Position numbers and translations under genes: made by a program. Below, one piece after another: positions 49,142 through 58,166 of a DNA stretch of 64,000 nt. Position 1 is the first letter of the stretch; each line of letters begins with the position of its first letter. Source of the DNA: Pseudomonas parafulva (lineage in GTDB: Bacteria; Pseudomonadota; Gammaproteobacteria; Pseudomonadales; Pseudomonadaceae). The stretch covers positions 3,813,001 through 3,877,000 of the forward strand of contig NZ_CP019952.1 in assembly GCF_002021815.1 (NCBI RefSeq), given 5' to 3'. Under the pieces are notes generated by a model. That model saw only the letters and a program-made list of their open reading frames with translations, searched no databases and was not told the DNA's origin.

Positions 49142-49834
49142 TCAGGGCAAATACAACCGGAACAGGCCGCCCCCGAGCGCGCCCCCGTTGGAGATATCAA
49201 TGCGGCCCTGCACGCCGCCGCTTTCATGCAAGGCCGCAATGCGCGCAGCGAAATACAAGCCAAGGCCCGTGCTGCCACTGGTGGAGTCGATGCCCTGGAT
49301 GTATTCCTGTTGCCGTTCGATCATGCGCGCCGGGTAGCCGGGCCCGTCATCGTTGATGCAGATGACCAGTTGGTTGTCGGCCTCTTCGATGGTGATCAAC
49401 AGGGCCTTTTCGGCGAACCGCGTGGCATTGGTGATGACGTTGGTCACCACCGATGCCACCAGCTCGCGATCGAAAAAGCCCAGGGGATTATCGGTATCGA
49501 TGCGCCACTTCGCCTCGATGGCATTGTGCTGCAAGACTTCTTCGTGGGCTGCCAACTGCGCCTCGATGAAGTCGTCGAGTTCGTGGTAGTCCGGGCATAC
49601 CGGCAGTTGATTCACACCGAGCTTGTACAAGCCCAGCAACTGCACCAGCATGCCATTGAGGTGCCGGAACTCATGCTCCATCACCCCCTGTTCCGCGCCA
49701 CCGCGCAGCTCTTCGGGCAAGCGCTGGACCCACTGGCCGTGGGATTGGATCAGTGCCGAGAGCGAATTCTTCAGGTCGTGCACGGTGGAGGCGATCACCG
49801 TGGAAAAATCCAGCCCCTGATTATCAAGATTCAT
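49142..49834 (-). CDS. Soluble histidine kinase lacking a sensor domain
   Basis: A compact kinase of 230 residues. Phospho-acceptor His19 in HDLKNSLSALIQS starts the dimerisation helix pair (about 10-75), followed directly by the ATPase domain. N-box Asn135 in NVITNATRF, G1 DDGPGYP (162-168) and G2 GSTGLGL (187-193) are all intact. There is no membrane helix, PAS or other input domain, so input must come from another protein. Its ATG overlaps the stop of the upstream receiver-TPR gene (bases 49831-49834), indicating a matched pair. Confidence 0.87.
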   Translation of the reverse strand: MNLDNQGLDFSTVIASTVHDLKNSLSALIQSHGQWVQRLPEELRGGAEQGVMEHEFRHLNGMLVQLLGLYKLGVNQLPVCPDYHELDDFIEAQLAAHEEVLQHNAIEAKWRIDTDNPLGFFDRELVASVVTNVITNATRFAEKALLITIEEADNQLVICINDDGPGYPARMIERQQEYIQGIDSTSGSTGLGLYFAARIAALHESGGVQGRIDISNGGALGGGLFRLYLP

Positions 49835-51438
49835 GCGCCGAACACCCGGGTATGCAGTTTGCGGTAGCGGTCATAGCGGTTATCGCTGGCGGGGATACCG
49901 GCCACGCTGGTCAAGGCGTCGCGGCATTCCTGCATGATCGCAGGCTGAGGATTCTCTCCGCCAATGCGCAGCAGCGCCTGGGCGGTATTGAGGGCGATAC
50001 TGATGTTCCTGGGCTGCAGGCCCAACGCTTTACGGAACAGCTGCAACGCCTCGCCGAGCTGACCTCCCTGGTAACTGCGCACGCCCTGACGATTGAGCGT
50101 AACGGCTTCGGTGATGGCGTTCAGCACACTGGGGTCATCCGTCAGCTGGCCTACTCTTTCCATGACCTTGGGGTCGTCGCCATAACTCTCCACACAACTT
50201 CTGAGCACGCCGATGGCCGCGGCATCCTGCCCCGACGCCTGCAATTGCCGGGCAACGGTCAGGGCCGCATCGACCGAGAAGAACTGGTTCATCTTTTCCA
50301 GGCGCTGGACGGCCTGGTCGGTCAGCTTGGCCGCGGTCTCCGGATCGCCGGCCTGCTGCAGGCTGGCGGCTTTCATCATGCGGGCACGCACCTGAAGGCC
50401 TTGGTCTTCCGGGTTTTCCTTGGCCACCTCGCTGAGCGTGGTGTTGATCTCGACCCGGGTGCGAGCGTCCAGACCGAAGCCTGCATTACGGCTCATCAAG
50501 GCCTGCACCAGGCCCAGGTTGTTCTCGGCATCCTTGTAGCGTGAGCTCTGCCCCTGATTCACGGCGTGCCGGAACGCCTTGGACGCGCTGTCGAAGTCTT
50601 CGTTGGCCAACGCCAGCTTGCCCAGCTTCGATTGGCGCCGAACCGATAACGGCGAAAGCCGCACGGCCTCCTCCAATAGCCCTTGGGCGCGCTTGGTTTC
50701 GCCTTGCGCCTCCAGCACATCGGCCATGCCATCGTAGAGACTGGGCATGATCGGGAAGGCCTTGAGCGCCTGCTCGTAGACGGCCTGGGCCTGGGCATGC
50801 TGGCCGCGCTTGTGCATCAGGCTGCCCAATGCCGCATAGACCCAGGGCTGCGGGCGGCTGGCGAGAATGGCCTTGAGAAACTTCTCGAGCTCTTCGAAGC
50901 GGTTGAGGTTGCGCAGCGCATCGGCCCGGTAGCGCAGGCACAGCGGCGCCAGGCGCGGGTCGCGCTTGCACAGCTCGGCACAGGCTGCCAGCACTTCGCC
51001 TGGGCGGTTGCGGTCCAGTGCCTGGAGAATCGGTTTCAACAGCGCCTTGCGCTGGTAGAGCTTTTCCACGCGCTGGGCAAGGCCTACCCGGTTAAAGGGC
51101 TTGGTCAGGTAGGCGTCGGGCTCGTGCTCGATGGCGCTCAGTACAATGGCCTGGCTGCTTTCGGCAGTGACCATGATGAACACGCATTCGTGGCTGATGT
51201 GCTTGTCGATGATCAGGTCTTCGAGCACCTGCTGGCCGTTTTTCTTGCCATCGCCCAAGTGAAAGTCTTGCAGGATGCAGTCATAACGCTTCTGGGCGCA
51301 CATGCGTAGCGCCTGCTCGCCACTGTCGGCGGTGTCCACGTCGCGAACACCCAGCTCGCGCAGCATGGAGCGGGTCGACGTGCGAAAGTCGGTGAAGTCG
51401 TCAACGATCAGAAAACTCTTTTGCCCGAACTGCAGCAT
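49831..51438 (-). CDS. Receiver domain fused to TPR repeats, cognate of the adjacent kinase
   Basis: Response-regulator-like protein of 535 residues from the ATG at 51438 (MLQFGQKSFLIVDD); the extra N-terminal codons to 51555 are not receiver-like. The receiver spans about 8-125: acidic pair Asp13/Asp14, phospho-acceptor Asp58 in CILQDFHLG, Thr91 and Lys113 in YLTKPF. The remainder, about 130-535, is helical with TPR-like pairs (for example the GDGMADVLEAQGETKRAQGLLEEA region in spirit, near 255-285, and LALANEDFDSASKAF). There is no DNA-binding or enzymatic output domain. Output is therefore probably protein-protein, switched by phosphorylation. The same arrangement exists in KT2440 as far as I recall. 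Confidence 0.87.
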   Translation of the reverse strand: MLQFGQKSFLIVDDFTDFRTSTRSMLRELGVRDVDTADSGEQALRMCAQKRYDCILQDFHLGDGKKNGQQVLEDLIIDKHISHECVFIMVTAESSQAIVLSAIEHEPDAYLTKPFNRVGLAQRVEKLYQRKALLKPILQALDRNRPGEVLAACAELCKRDPRLAPLCLRYRADALRNLNRFEELEKFLKAILASRPQPWVYAALGSLMHKRGQHAQAQAVYEQALKAFPIMPSLYDGMADVLEAQGETKRAQGLLEEAVRLSPLSVRRQSKLGKLALANEDFDSASKAFRHAVNQGQSSRYKDAENNLGLVQALMSRNAGFGLDARTRVEINTTLSEVAKENPEDQGLQVRARMMKAASLQQAGDPETAAKLTDQAVQRLEKMNQFFSVDAALTVARQLQASGQDAAAIGVLRSCVESYGDDPKVMERVGQLTDDPSVLNAITEAVTLNRQGVRSYQGGQLGEALQLFRKALGLQPRNISIALNTAQALLRIGGENPQPAIMQECRDALTSVAGIPASDNRYDRYRKLHTRVFGA

Positions 51439-51596
51439 CAACACGACCTGCCCTGGAAGAAATGGAAAGATGGCACGAGGCGAACCACCGAACGCTGTAT
51501 CGGCAGGCGGTCGGAAAAGATAAGCGTAGCGTACGCGCCACTTCAAAGGTGGCATCAGGCCAGCATTTTAGCCACCCGCCGCACCCCCTGCCAGTG

Positions 51597-54311
51597 TCAC
51601 TCCAGCAAGCCAAGTGCCTTGGCCTTGGCTACGGCCTGGGTGCGGCGCTCGACCCCTAGCTTGCTGTTGATGTGGCTGGCGTGCGTCTTGACCGTGTGTA
51701 GCGAGATGAACAGCCGCTCGCTGATCTGCTGGTTCGACCAGCCCTGGGCGATCAGCTCAAGCACAGCCCGTTCGCGGCTACTGAGTGCATCAGCACTGGC
51801 GGTAGTGCATGGCAAGCCGGGCAACCGCTCGAGCAGCTGGGCCCGAACCGAACTGTTGTCGCTGCCCTGGACCTGCTCGCGCAGCCACTGCGGGTAGCGT
51901 TGCAACAGTTCCTGGAACGGCTGCAGAACACCGCCACTGGCCGCCTGCAGCAGCGCCGGCAGCAACCGTGCTGCCTGTGCCTGATGCCCCTGGTCAAGGT
52001 GCAAGGCGATCAACGGGCACATAGCGCTCACTGTCAGCATCATGCCCCCACAGCCCTGGCCGCGCTCGGCAAGCTGTTCAAGGTTGCGTGCCGCCTGCGC
52101 CTCACGCCCCTGAATGCGGTCAAGTGCGGCTTGCTGCAACGCGACATGGCAGGGCAACAACGGGTGGAATTCGGGCGCCAGGGCCGCCTGCGCGCCGCCG
52201 TAAGTCTGCCCCAGGCGCGACAGCCAGGATTCGGCAAGGTCCATGCGCCCTTGCGCGAGCCAGAGCTCGCATTTGACCAAGGTGATCATCGCCAGGTAGT
52301 ACACAGGTGGCACGTCCCAGATGTGCATCAGGCGCTCGGCTTCGGCGAGTTCAGTGAACGCTTCGGCGAAGCGCCCTTCCCGTCCGTCGAGCATGGCAAT
52401 CACGCAATGACCGATAAGCACACTGATGTCACGGCAGGCACGTGCCTCGCCCAGGCCACCACGCAGCCGAGCCAGGCCCTGCTCCGGACACAGGCGCGCG
52501 ACCAGCAGATAGCCTTCGTACAAGGTCAGCCGCGCCCGGATTGCATACAACCGCTGTGCAGACAACCCGTGCAAACGCTGTAGCCCTTCACGCACTTCGC
52601 CCAGTGCACGCACGACCTCGCCTCGGGCGTGCAATACCCGGGCCCTGTCGTAGTGGGCCAGGGCCTCGAACAGGGGGTTGCCGACGCGCTGCGCCAGCTC
52701 CAGCGCTTCCCGGTTCCAGCCCCGCGCACGCCAGAAGTCGCCCTCGGCGATTGCCAGGTTCGACAACGTCGACAGGCACACCAGGCGCTGGCCATATCGT
52801 TTGCAGGGCAGGCTCTGCAGTGCTTCGGTGCAGCAGGTCAGGGTGCGTTCACGATCGCCCCGGCCCCTGGCGATCACGCCGCTCAGTGCCAGCCACTGGG
52901 CGAGCATGGACTTCTGGGCAGTGGCAGAAGGCGCCGGCAGAAAGCGCCCCAGATGGCTTGCCAGTTCCTCGGCAGCGTCGAGCTGACACGCCAGGCCAAG
53001 GGCCCAGCTGTACAACACGATCAGGCGCGGTGTGCTGACCAACAGGCTGTCGGGCAGGTCCATTTTCCAACGTAGCAGCATCGCGACGTTCTGCTCGGCC
53101 AGCAGTTGCTCTTCGGACAGGCTTTGCACGAGATTGGCCGCCGCGTTCAGGTCGCCCCCGCGCAACGCCTGCTCCACCGCCTCGTCCAGCAAGCCCTGGG
53201 ACTGGAACCAGCAAGAGGCGCGCAGGTGCCGCTCGGTCAAAGCCTCGCGTGCCTGGCGGCTGCGAAGCAGGTCGGAGAACAGATGGTGGTAGCGAAACCA
53301 CCGGCCGTGCTCATCCAGTGGCACCAGAAACACCTGGTGCGATTGTAGAAAATTCAGGATGCCGCCGCTGTCCTGTTGCAGCCGTACCGCATCGCACAGG
53401 GGCGCGCAGAAGCGTTCCAGGCATGCCGTCTCGTCGAGAAAGCGCTGCACAGGCGCCGGCAGTATGTCGATCACCTCTTCGAGCAGGTAATCGCGGATCA
53501 GGCCTTCGCCACCGTGCAACGCCTGGGGCAGAACGTTTTCATCGCTGGACTCGCTAGCGGCCAGCTGCCAGAAACGCAGCCCGGCCACCCAGCCATCGCT
53601 GCGCTGGATGAGGTTGTCCAGCGCCTGGCCACGCAGCCCAGTGGGCCTGCGCCCCAGCACCGCCAGCGACTCTTCGGCGGTCAGGCGCAGGTCCTGCTCG
53701 CTCAGCTCGGCCAATTGCCGGGACAGGCGAAGGCGTGCCAGGTGCCAGTCCGGGCGCTGACGGCTGGTTACCAGCAGCACGAGGCCTGCGGGCAAGTGAT
53801 TGAGGAAGAATTGCAGGCAGTGGTCCAGGACGGGACCTTGGGCAAGGTGGTAGTCGTCCAGCACCACCAGCAAGGGCGACTCGCTGCGCAAGTGCAGCGC
53901 CAACGCGTCGAGCACCGTGCCAAGCCACGGCTCGAAAGCAAACGGCTGGTGGCGCTGGCGCATCTTCAACAACCCCATCGCCTGCTCTCCCATGGCTGAG
54001 CAGTGCTGCTGCAACCCGTCGAGCAGTCGCTCCAGAAAGCGCCCGGGATCGGCATCTCGCTGGCTCAAGCCCAACCACAGCGTGCGCCAGTGGGCAGGCA
54101 GCGTCTCGCAGAACTCGATGGCCAGTGAACTCTTGCCGAAGCCTGCTGGCGCACTGATCAGCAGCAACCGCCCACCCAGCCCGGCTTGCAGGCGCTGGCA
54201 CAGGCGCTGACGCGGGACATGGCCATCGGGCAAGGGCGGTCGAAAGAAATGCTCGTCCATCAGGCCCACGGCCTGGCTGGTGCATCCATGCGTACGGGAC
54301 AGATCTGTCAT
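51597..54311 (-). CDS. MalT-type LuxR-family transcription activator
   Basis: Large ATP-dependent activator (LAL/STAND class), 904 residues from the ATG at 54311; the Met 17 codons later is also possible. The NTPase domain has Walker A APAGFGKSS (about 54-62) and a Walker B-like LLVVLDDYH (near 155). The helical TPR-like sensor arm covers about 350-830. The C-terminal LuxR helix-turn-helix reads LSSRERAVLELIAQGWSNQQISERLFISLHTVKTH (last 65 residues). It lies next to the DUF1329/DUF1302 genes on the same strand and is the obvious candidate to activate them; an inducer is not known. Confidence 0.9.
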   Translation of the reverse strand: MTDLSRTHGCTSQAVGLMDEHFFRPPLPDGHVPRQRLCQRLQAGLGGRLLLISAPAGFGKSSLAIEFCETLPAHWRTLWLGLSQRDADPGRFLERLLDGLQQHCSAMGEQAMGLLKMRQRHQPFAFEPWLGTVLDALALHLRSESPLLVVLDDYHLAQGPVLDHCLQFFLNHLPAGLVLLVTSRQRPDWHLARLRLSRQLAELSEQDLRLTAEESLAVLGRRPTGLRGQALDNLIQRSDGWVAGLRFWQLAASESSDENVLPQALHGGEGLIRDYLLEEVIDILPAPVQRFLDETACLERFCAPLCDAVRLQQDSGGILNFLQSHQVFLVPLDEHGRWFRYHHLFSDLLRSRQAREALTERHLRASCWFQSQGLLDEAVEQALRGGDLNAAANLVQSLSEEQLLAEQNVAMLLRWKMDLPDSLLVSTPRLIVLYSWALGLACQLDAAEELASHLGRFLPAPSATAQKSMLAQWLALSGVIARGRGDRERTLTCCTEALQSLPCKRYGQRLVCLSTLSNLAIAEGDFWRARGWNREALELAQRVGNPLFEALAHYDRARVLHARGEVVRALGEVREGLQRLHGLSAQRLYAIRARLTLYEGYLLVARLCPEQGLARLRGGLGEARACRDISVLIGHCVIAMLDGREGRFAEAFTELAEAERLMHIWDVPPVYYLAMITLVKCELWLAQGRMDLAESWLSRLGQTYGGAQAALAPEFHPLLPCHVALQQAALDRIQGREAQAARNLEQLAERGQGCGGMMLTVSAMCPLIALHLDQGHQAQAARLLPALLQAASGGVLQPFQELLQRYPQWLREQVQGSDNSSVRAQLLERLPGLPCTTASADALSSRERAVLELIAQGWSNQQISERLFISLHTVKTHASHINSKLGVERRTQAVAKAKALGLLE

Positions 54312-54543
54312 GGCCGGCTCGTTCTGGGTGGACAAATACGGCGTAGGGGTGGTTGCGAGACTAGCGGTTAACGCCTTCCATTTGAAGTTGGCCGGGAGAC
54401 TGCGCCGGAAAAAGACTACGACAAAAAGCAACAGCGCCGATCGACGCGCGCTGGAATGGGGGTTTTGGCGGGGTATTCAGACGGTTTATCGCAATGGCCC
54501 GGCGCTTCTGCCGGGGGCTGGCACCCCCTGCATTGGCGCGATG

Positions 54544-54562
54544 GGGCCACCGAGGGTGGCCC
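54544..54562 (-). terminator. Hairpin after DUF1329 gene
   Basis: Perfect 8-bp stem GGGCCACC / GGTGGCCC with loop GAG, 20 bp beyond the DUF1329 stop. Two more GC hairpins (CCCGGC/GCCGGG and GGGGG/CCCCC) follow near 54,500-54,530. The 271-bp stretch to the LuxR gene holds no other gene. Confidence 0.5.
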
Positions 54563-54582
54563 TGTCACTTACTTCTTCGGTA

Positions 54583-55947
54583 TCAGCGGATGCCTGACTG
54601 ACGCAGGGCCGCAGGCTGGAAGTCGGCCTTGCTGGCAGTGAAGCCGAAGTCGTAGGCACGTTTTTCTTCGTTCTTCATGCCCAGGGCCAGGTAGCGCCCC
54701 GATTGCAGATCATAGATGGCTTCCAGGGTGATCCACGGTACCTCGACGTTGTAGTACGGCTGCGCATGGGCTTCAGACACACGCCAGAGCTGGTTGCGCC
54801 CGTCATACTGGTCGATCACGGCGGCTTGCCAGGTGTCTTCGTCGATGTAGAAGTCACGCTTGGCATAGATGTGTCGCTGGCCGGGCTTGAGCGTGGCCAC
54901 CACATGCCAGACGCGACGCAACTCGTAACGTGCCAGGTCCTGGTTGATGTGCCCTGCCTTGATGATGTCGGCGTACTTGAGCTTCGGGTCGTCGAGCTTG
55001 AAGGCGTTGGAGGCGATGTACAGTTCCTTCTTGCCTTCGAGCTTCCAGTCATAGCGGTCCGGGGCGCCGTTGAACATGTCGAGGTTATCGGAGGTTCGCA
55101 GGCCGTCTGCAGCGGTCCCCGGGCCGTCATACGACACCTGCGGCGCCTGGCGCACGCGGCGTTGACCGGCGTTGTAGATCCACGCCTTGCGCGGCTCCTT
55201 GACCTGGTCGAGGGTCTCGTGAACCAGCAGCACGGTGCCTGCAAGGCGAGCTGGCGCAGTCACTTCCTGTTTGAAGTAGAACAGGATGTTCCCTGGATTG
55301 TTGGGGTCGTAGTCTTTCATTCGATCACGGAACACGAACTGATCGGAGAACGACACCGGGTTGAATGATCCATTCTGCTGCGGGGTCGCCTGGATGACCT
55401 GGCGGCTCACGCTGCCGCCACGGTAGCGGGTGATGTGGTTCCAGATCACTTCCAGACCGTTCTGCGGGATAGGGAACGGCACCGCCGTGCGGAAGTTGTT
55501 CAGGCCGTTACCCCCCTCCACCAGGGTGGCCTGAGTGGCGTTTTCCTTGATTGCAGCAAACACCTCGGCCGGTACCGTGGCCCCACGGTGCGTCTTGTAG
55601 ACGGGAAGCTTATAGGTGTCCGGGTAGCGCTTGAGCATGGCCATCTGGCCTGGGGACAGCTTGTCCTTGTACTGCTCGGCGTTCTGCGCGGTGATGGTGA
55701 ACAGCGGTTTCTCGGTACCGTAGGGGTCGGCGAGGAAACCTTTGCCATCGACGCTGCCGGCCGTCTTCGAGAGCGGCTGCCATGGCCCGATGGAGCCATC
55801 GGCATTACCGGCCTTTTCCGCGCCCATGGGGGTCAGGGTGGCACCCAACTTGGCTGCTTCGCCGGCCGGTACTGCTGCCATCACGCTGGTAGCCAGCAGG
55901 GACAGGCCCAGCACACCGGCTTGCAGCAGACTTCTGGTGTTGTTCAT
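54583..55947 (-). CDS. DUF1329 exported protein
   Basis: Exported protein of 454 residues with a signal peptide (about 1-25, ending SVMAA). The DUF1329 fold resembles LolA/LolB lipid carriers (established for the family by structure comparison). Family marks: PLSPMGAEKAGN-like N terminus and the late RVWHVVATLKPGQRHIYAKRDFYIDEDTW stretch. It lies 25 bp after the DUF1302 gene on the same strand, an often-seen pair suggesting hydrophobic cargo carriage across the periplasm to or from the outer membrane. Its precise cargo is unknown. Confidence 0.9.
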   Translation of the reverse strand: MNNTRSLLQAGVLGLSLLATSVMAAVPAGEAAKLGATLTPMGAEKAGNADGSIGPWQPLSKTAGSVDGKGFLADPYGTEKPLFTITAQNAEQYKDKLSPGQMAMLKRYPDTYKLPVYKTHRGATVPAEVFAAIKENATQATLVEGGNGLNNFRTAVPFPIPQNGLEVIWNHITRYRGGSVSRQVIQATPQQNGSFNPVSFSDQFVFRDRMKDYDPNNPGNILFYFKQEVTAPARLAGTVLLVHETLDQVKEPRKAWIYNAGQRRVRQAPQVSYDGPGTAADGLRTSDNLDMFNGAPDRYDWKLEGKKELYIASNAFKLDDPKLKYADIIKAGHINQDLARYELRRVWHVVATLKPGQRHIYAKRDFYIDEDTWQAAVIDQYDGRNQLWRVSEAHAQPYYNVEVPWITLEAIYDLQSGRYLALGMKNEEKRAYDFGFTASKADFQPAALRQSGIR

Positions 55948-55972
55948 GTCGTGTCGTCCTGGATCCGTATGC

Positions 55973-57859
55973 TTAGAAGTTCACGCCGAAGCTGAGGGCG
56001 AGGAAGTCGCGGTCATCCACGGTGCTGTACTTGCCGTCGAAGAAATTGGTGTACGACAGGCTGGCGGTGTAGGTGTTCTGGTACTCGGCATCCAGCCCCA
56101 GGCTGACCGCCTTGCGTCCCTCCTCGAAGTTGCCGCCAGGGCCTGGCGAATAACCGGAGACGTCATGGGACCAAGCCACGCTCGGCTTGAGGTTGACGCC
56201 TGCGAACACATCGTTGTAGTCCCAGATGACCCGGGCGCGGTAGCCCCACGAAGTGCTGGTGGTATAGCCGTCGTTCTCGCACTTGCGGTTCAGGTTGGCT
56301 GTCGAGGCACCGGCGCCTGCGCCACCAATGGTGCTGGTGTTGAGCGCCTGGCAGGTATTGGCCCCACCGGTGGCGGGCAACGGGCCGGGGCCGAACACCG
56401 GGTCGCGGCCGTAGCGTGTGTCGTAGGCGCTTTCCAGGCCGCCGACATGGGTCACGCCCACCTCGCCCACCACGGTCATGCGGCTGGCACCCATCACCTG
56501 GTCGAAGAAGTGGGTCAGGGTGGTCTGGAACTGGGTGACTTCCTTGCGCCGGTAGCCATGCAGGTCCTGGCCAGGCACGCCATCGAGCAGCGAAGCGTTG
56601 CTCAAGGCGCCGCCCAGCGGGCGCACACCGGCGAACAGGATGTCGGTGGTGTTGAGCTGCACAGGTGCGTTGGGACGGTAGCTGATTTCACCGCTCCAGG
56701 CGGTGCCGGTGGGCAGTGTGGTGGAGAAGCTCAGGCCATACAGGCGGATGTCCTCGGGGTACTCGACGAAGTACTTGGAGTTGCCGGCCACGATCAACGG
56801 TGCCAATGCACGCAACTGCGCTGGAAGGGTCGGGATCGCGGCGAAGACCGAAGGCGAGGCGCCGGTTGCGCTGAAGATCGGCGCACGGCTGTGATAGTTC
56901 ATGAAGTAGGCGCCAAACTCGGTGTCCAGCGGCTCGAACATGTAGCGCATGGCCACGCCGAACTGCCCGCTGTCACGGGCATCACGGTCGCCGCCACGGC
57001 GCACCATCACCCCTTCTTCGTTGAGGTTGACGCCGCGGGTGGCCAGGAACTGGCGAGCGGCGGCAGGCACGGTACGGCTGCTGTTGAGCACACGCAGGTT
57101 ATCGGTGCAGCCGTCGGCAATGATGTCTGGTTGCGAGAAGAACGTGCCGCAGTTGTCGACGACGGTCTGGTCCCACTCGAGCTGGTAAAAGGCCTCGGCC
57201 GACAGGTTGTCGGTCAGGCTCTGGGAAACATAGAACATGTTGACCGGAATCAGGCCTTCCTTGATCTCGGCCCCTGGCCGGCGAAACGCCGACACGTCAA
57301 TTGGGTTGACGGCATTGATGCCGCTGCCGATGAAGGTGCTCTCGCCCCAGCTGACCACTTGCTTGCCCAGGCGCACCGAGCCTGGCTGATCGCCGATGGA
57401 GTAGTTGTGGTAGACGAAGGCGTCGAGCAGCTCGGCACCCGAGGACTTGGCCCCTTCCTTGCGGTTGGAGTCGCTGATGTCCTTGAATTGACGGCCCTCG
57501 TCCTTGAGTTCGAAGTCGTACCAGTACTTGCCGCGCACGAAGATGCCGGTATCGCCGTACTTGAGCTCCAGGTCGTGGATGCCCTTGAAGATCTTGGAGA
57601 AGGTCTCGCCCTTCTTGAAGTTGAGGTGGCCATCGTCGGACGTTTGCGAAAGGCCCTTGCCGCCGTTGTTGACCCCGATCAGGTTGCGGTTGGGACTGGC
57701 TGTCGACCAACTGGCGCCGATGGAGAGCGACGAGTCGAACTGGCCTTCGATTTCACCGATGTTGAAACTGACCGCGAAAGCGGGACTGGCAAGGGTGGAC
57801 GCCAGGCTTACAGCCATGGGCAACCTGGCCCTGCGCCAGAACGGGTTTGCAGATTTCAT
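55973..57859 (-). CDS. DUF1302 outer-membrane beta-barrel protein
   Basis: Predicted outer-membrane barrel of 628 residues with signal peptide (about 1-29, ending SPAFA). N-terminal marks FNIGEIEGQFDSSLSIGASW, the LELKYGDTGIFVRGKYWYDFEL segment, the SVRLGKQVVSWGES motif (about 158-171), and a final aromatic (LSFGVNF) as in barrel signals. GGAG precedes the ATG. It heads the DUF1302-DUF1329 pair. The family is found near genes for degrading hydrophobic compounds, so a long-chain substrate passage role is likely but unproven. Confidence 0.9.
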   Translation of the reverse strand: MKSANPFWRRARLPMAVSLASTLASPAFAVSFNIGEIEGQFDSSLSIGASWSTASPNRNLIGVNNGGKGLSQTSDDGHLNFKKGETFSKIFKGIHDLELKYGDTGIFVRGKYWYDFELKDEGRQFKDISDSNRKEGAKSSGAELLDAFVYHNYSIGDQPGSVRLGKQVVSWGESTFIGSGINAVNPIDVSAFRRPGAEIKEGLIPVNMFYVSQSLTDNLSAEAFYQLEWDQTVVDNCGTFFSQPDIIADGCTDNLRVLNSSRTVPAAARQFLATRGVNLNEEGVMVRRGGDRDARDSGQFGVAMRYMFEPLDTEFGAYFMNYHSRAPIFSATGASPSVFAAIPTLPAQLRALAPLIVAGNSKYFVEYPEDIRLYGLSFSTTLPTGTAWSGEISYRPNAPVQLNTTDILFAGVRPLGGALSNASLLDGVPGQDLHGYRRKEVTQFQTTLTHFFDQVMGASRMTVVGEVGVTHVGGLESAYDTRYGRDPVFGPGPLPATGGANTCQALNTSTIGGAGAGASTANLNRKCENDGYTTSTSWGYRARVIWDYNDVFAGVNLKPSVAWSHDVSGYSPGPGGNFEEGRKAVSLGLDAEYQNTYTASLSYTNFFDGKYSTVDDRDFLALSFGVNF

Positions 57860-58166
57860 CGACGCTACTCCATGTTCTTTTTTGTTATGGCAGTGGTGCT
57901 TTCAGGAATGGCCCGAACGACCGGTGTGCAAGACAGCGCCTGCTCACCCTCCCCTCCCGAAAAGCCCCTGGCCCCGACTATAGCCACCAAGGCACAGGCG
58001 CTCGATCCCTCTAAAGTGTGATTTGCGCTCCGTGCCGCCTGGGCGGTGCTGTGTGCTCCGATTGCGCCCCGGCCGTGCTGAAGAATGTCGCATTTGCGCC
58101 ATTTGGCAAGCACTGCTCCGCTCTGGCATGCGGGTTGGCCCAGGACAGATTGCCGCATGCCCGCTT
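57860..58166. other. 307-bp spacer between DUF1302 and acyl-CoA ligase genes
   Basis: No gene seen. Read on the minus strand, a TATAGT -10-like element occurs near 57,980, upstream of the DUF1302 gene, with no clear -35. Three similar elements sit on the far side: ATTTGCG at 58021, ATTGCGC at 58061 and ATTTGCGC at 58092, about 39 and 31 bp apart. They could be activator sites, but this is only a suggestion. Confidence 0.4.

Noticed and set aside
55742-58021. 759-codon plus-strand frame opposite the DUF1302 gene
   Set aside because: Antisense to a protein with signal peptide and barrel motifs; composition is that of a codon shadow.
58083-58125. TTTGGCA...CTGCT on the plus strand near 58,100 as a sigma-54 promoter
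   Set aside because: The distance between the GG and GC elements is two bases too short, and no plus-strand gene follows.
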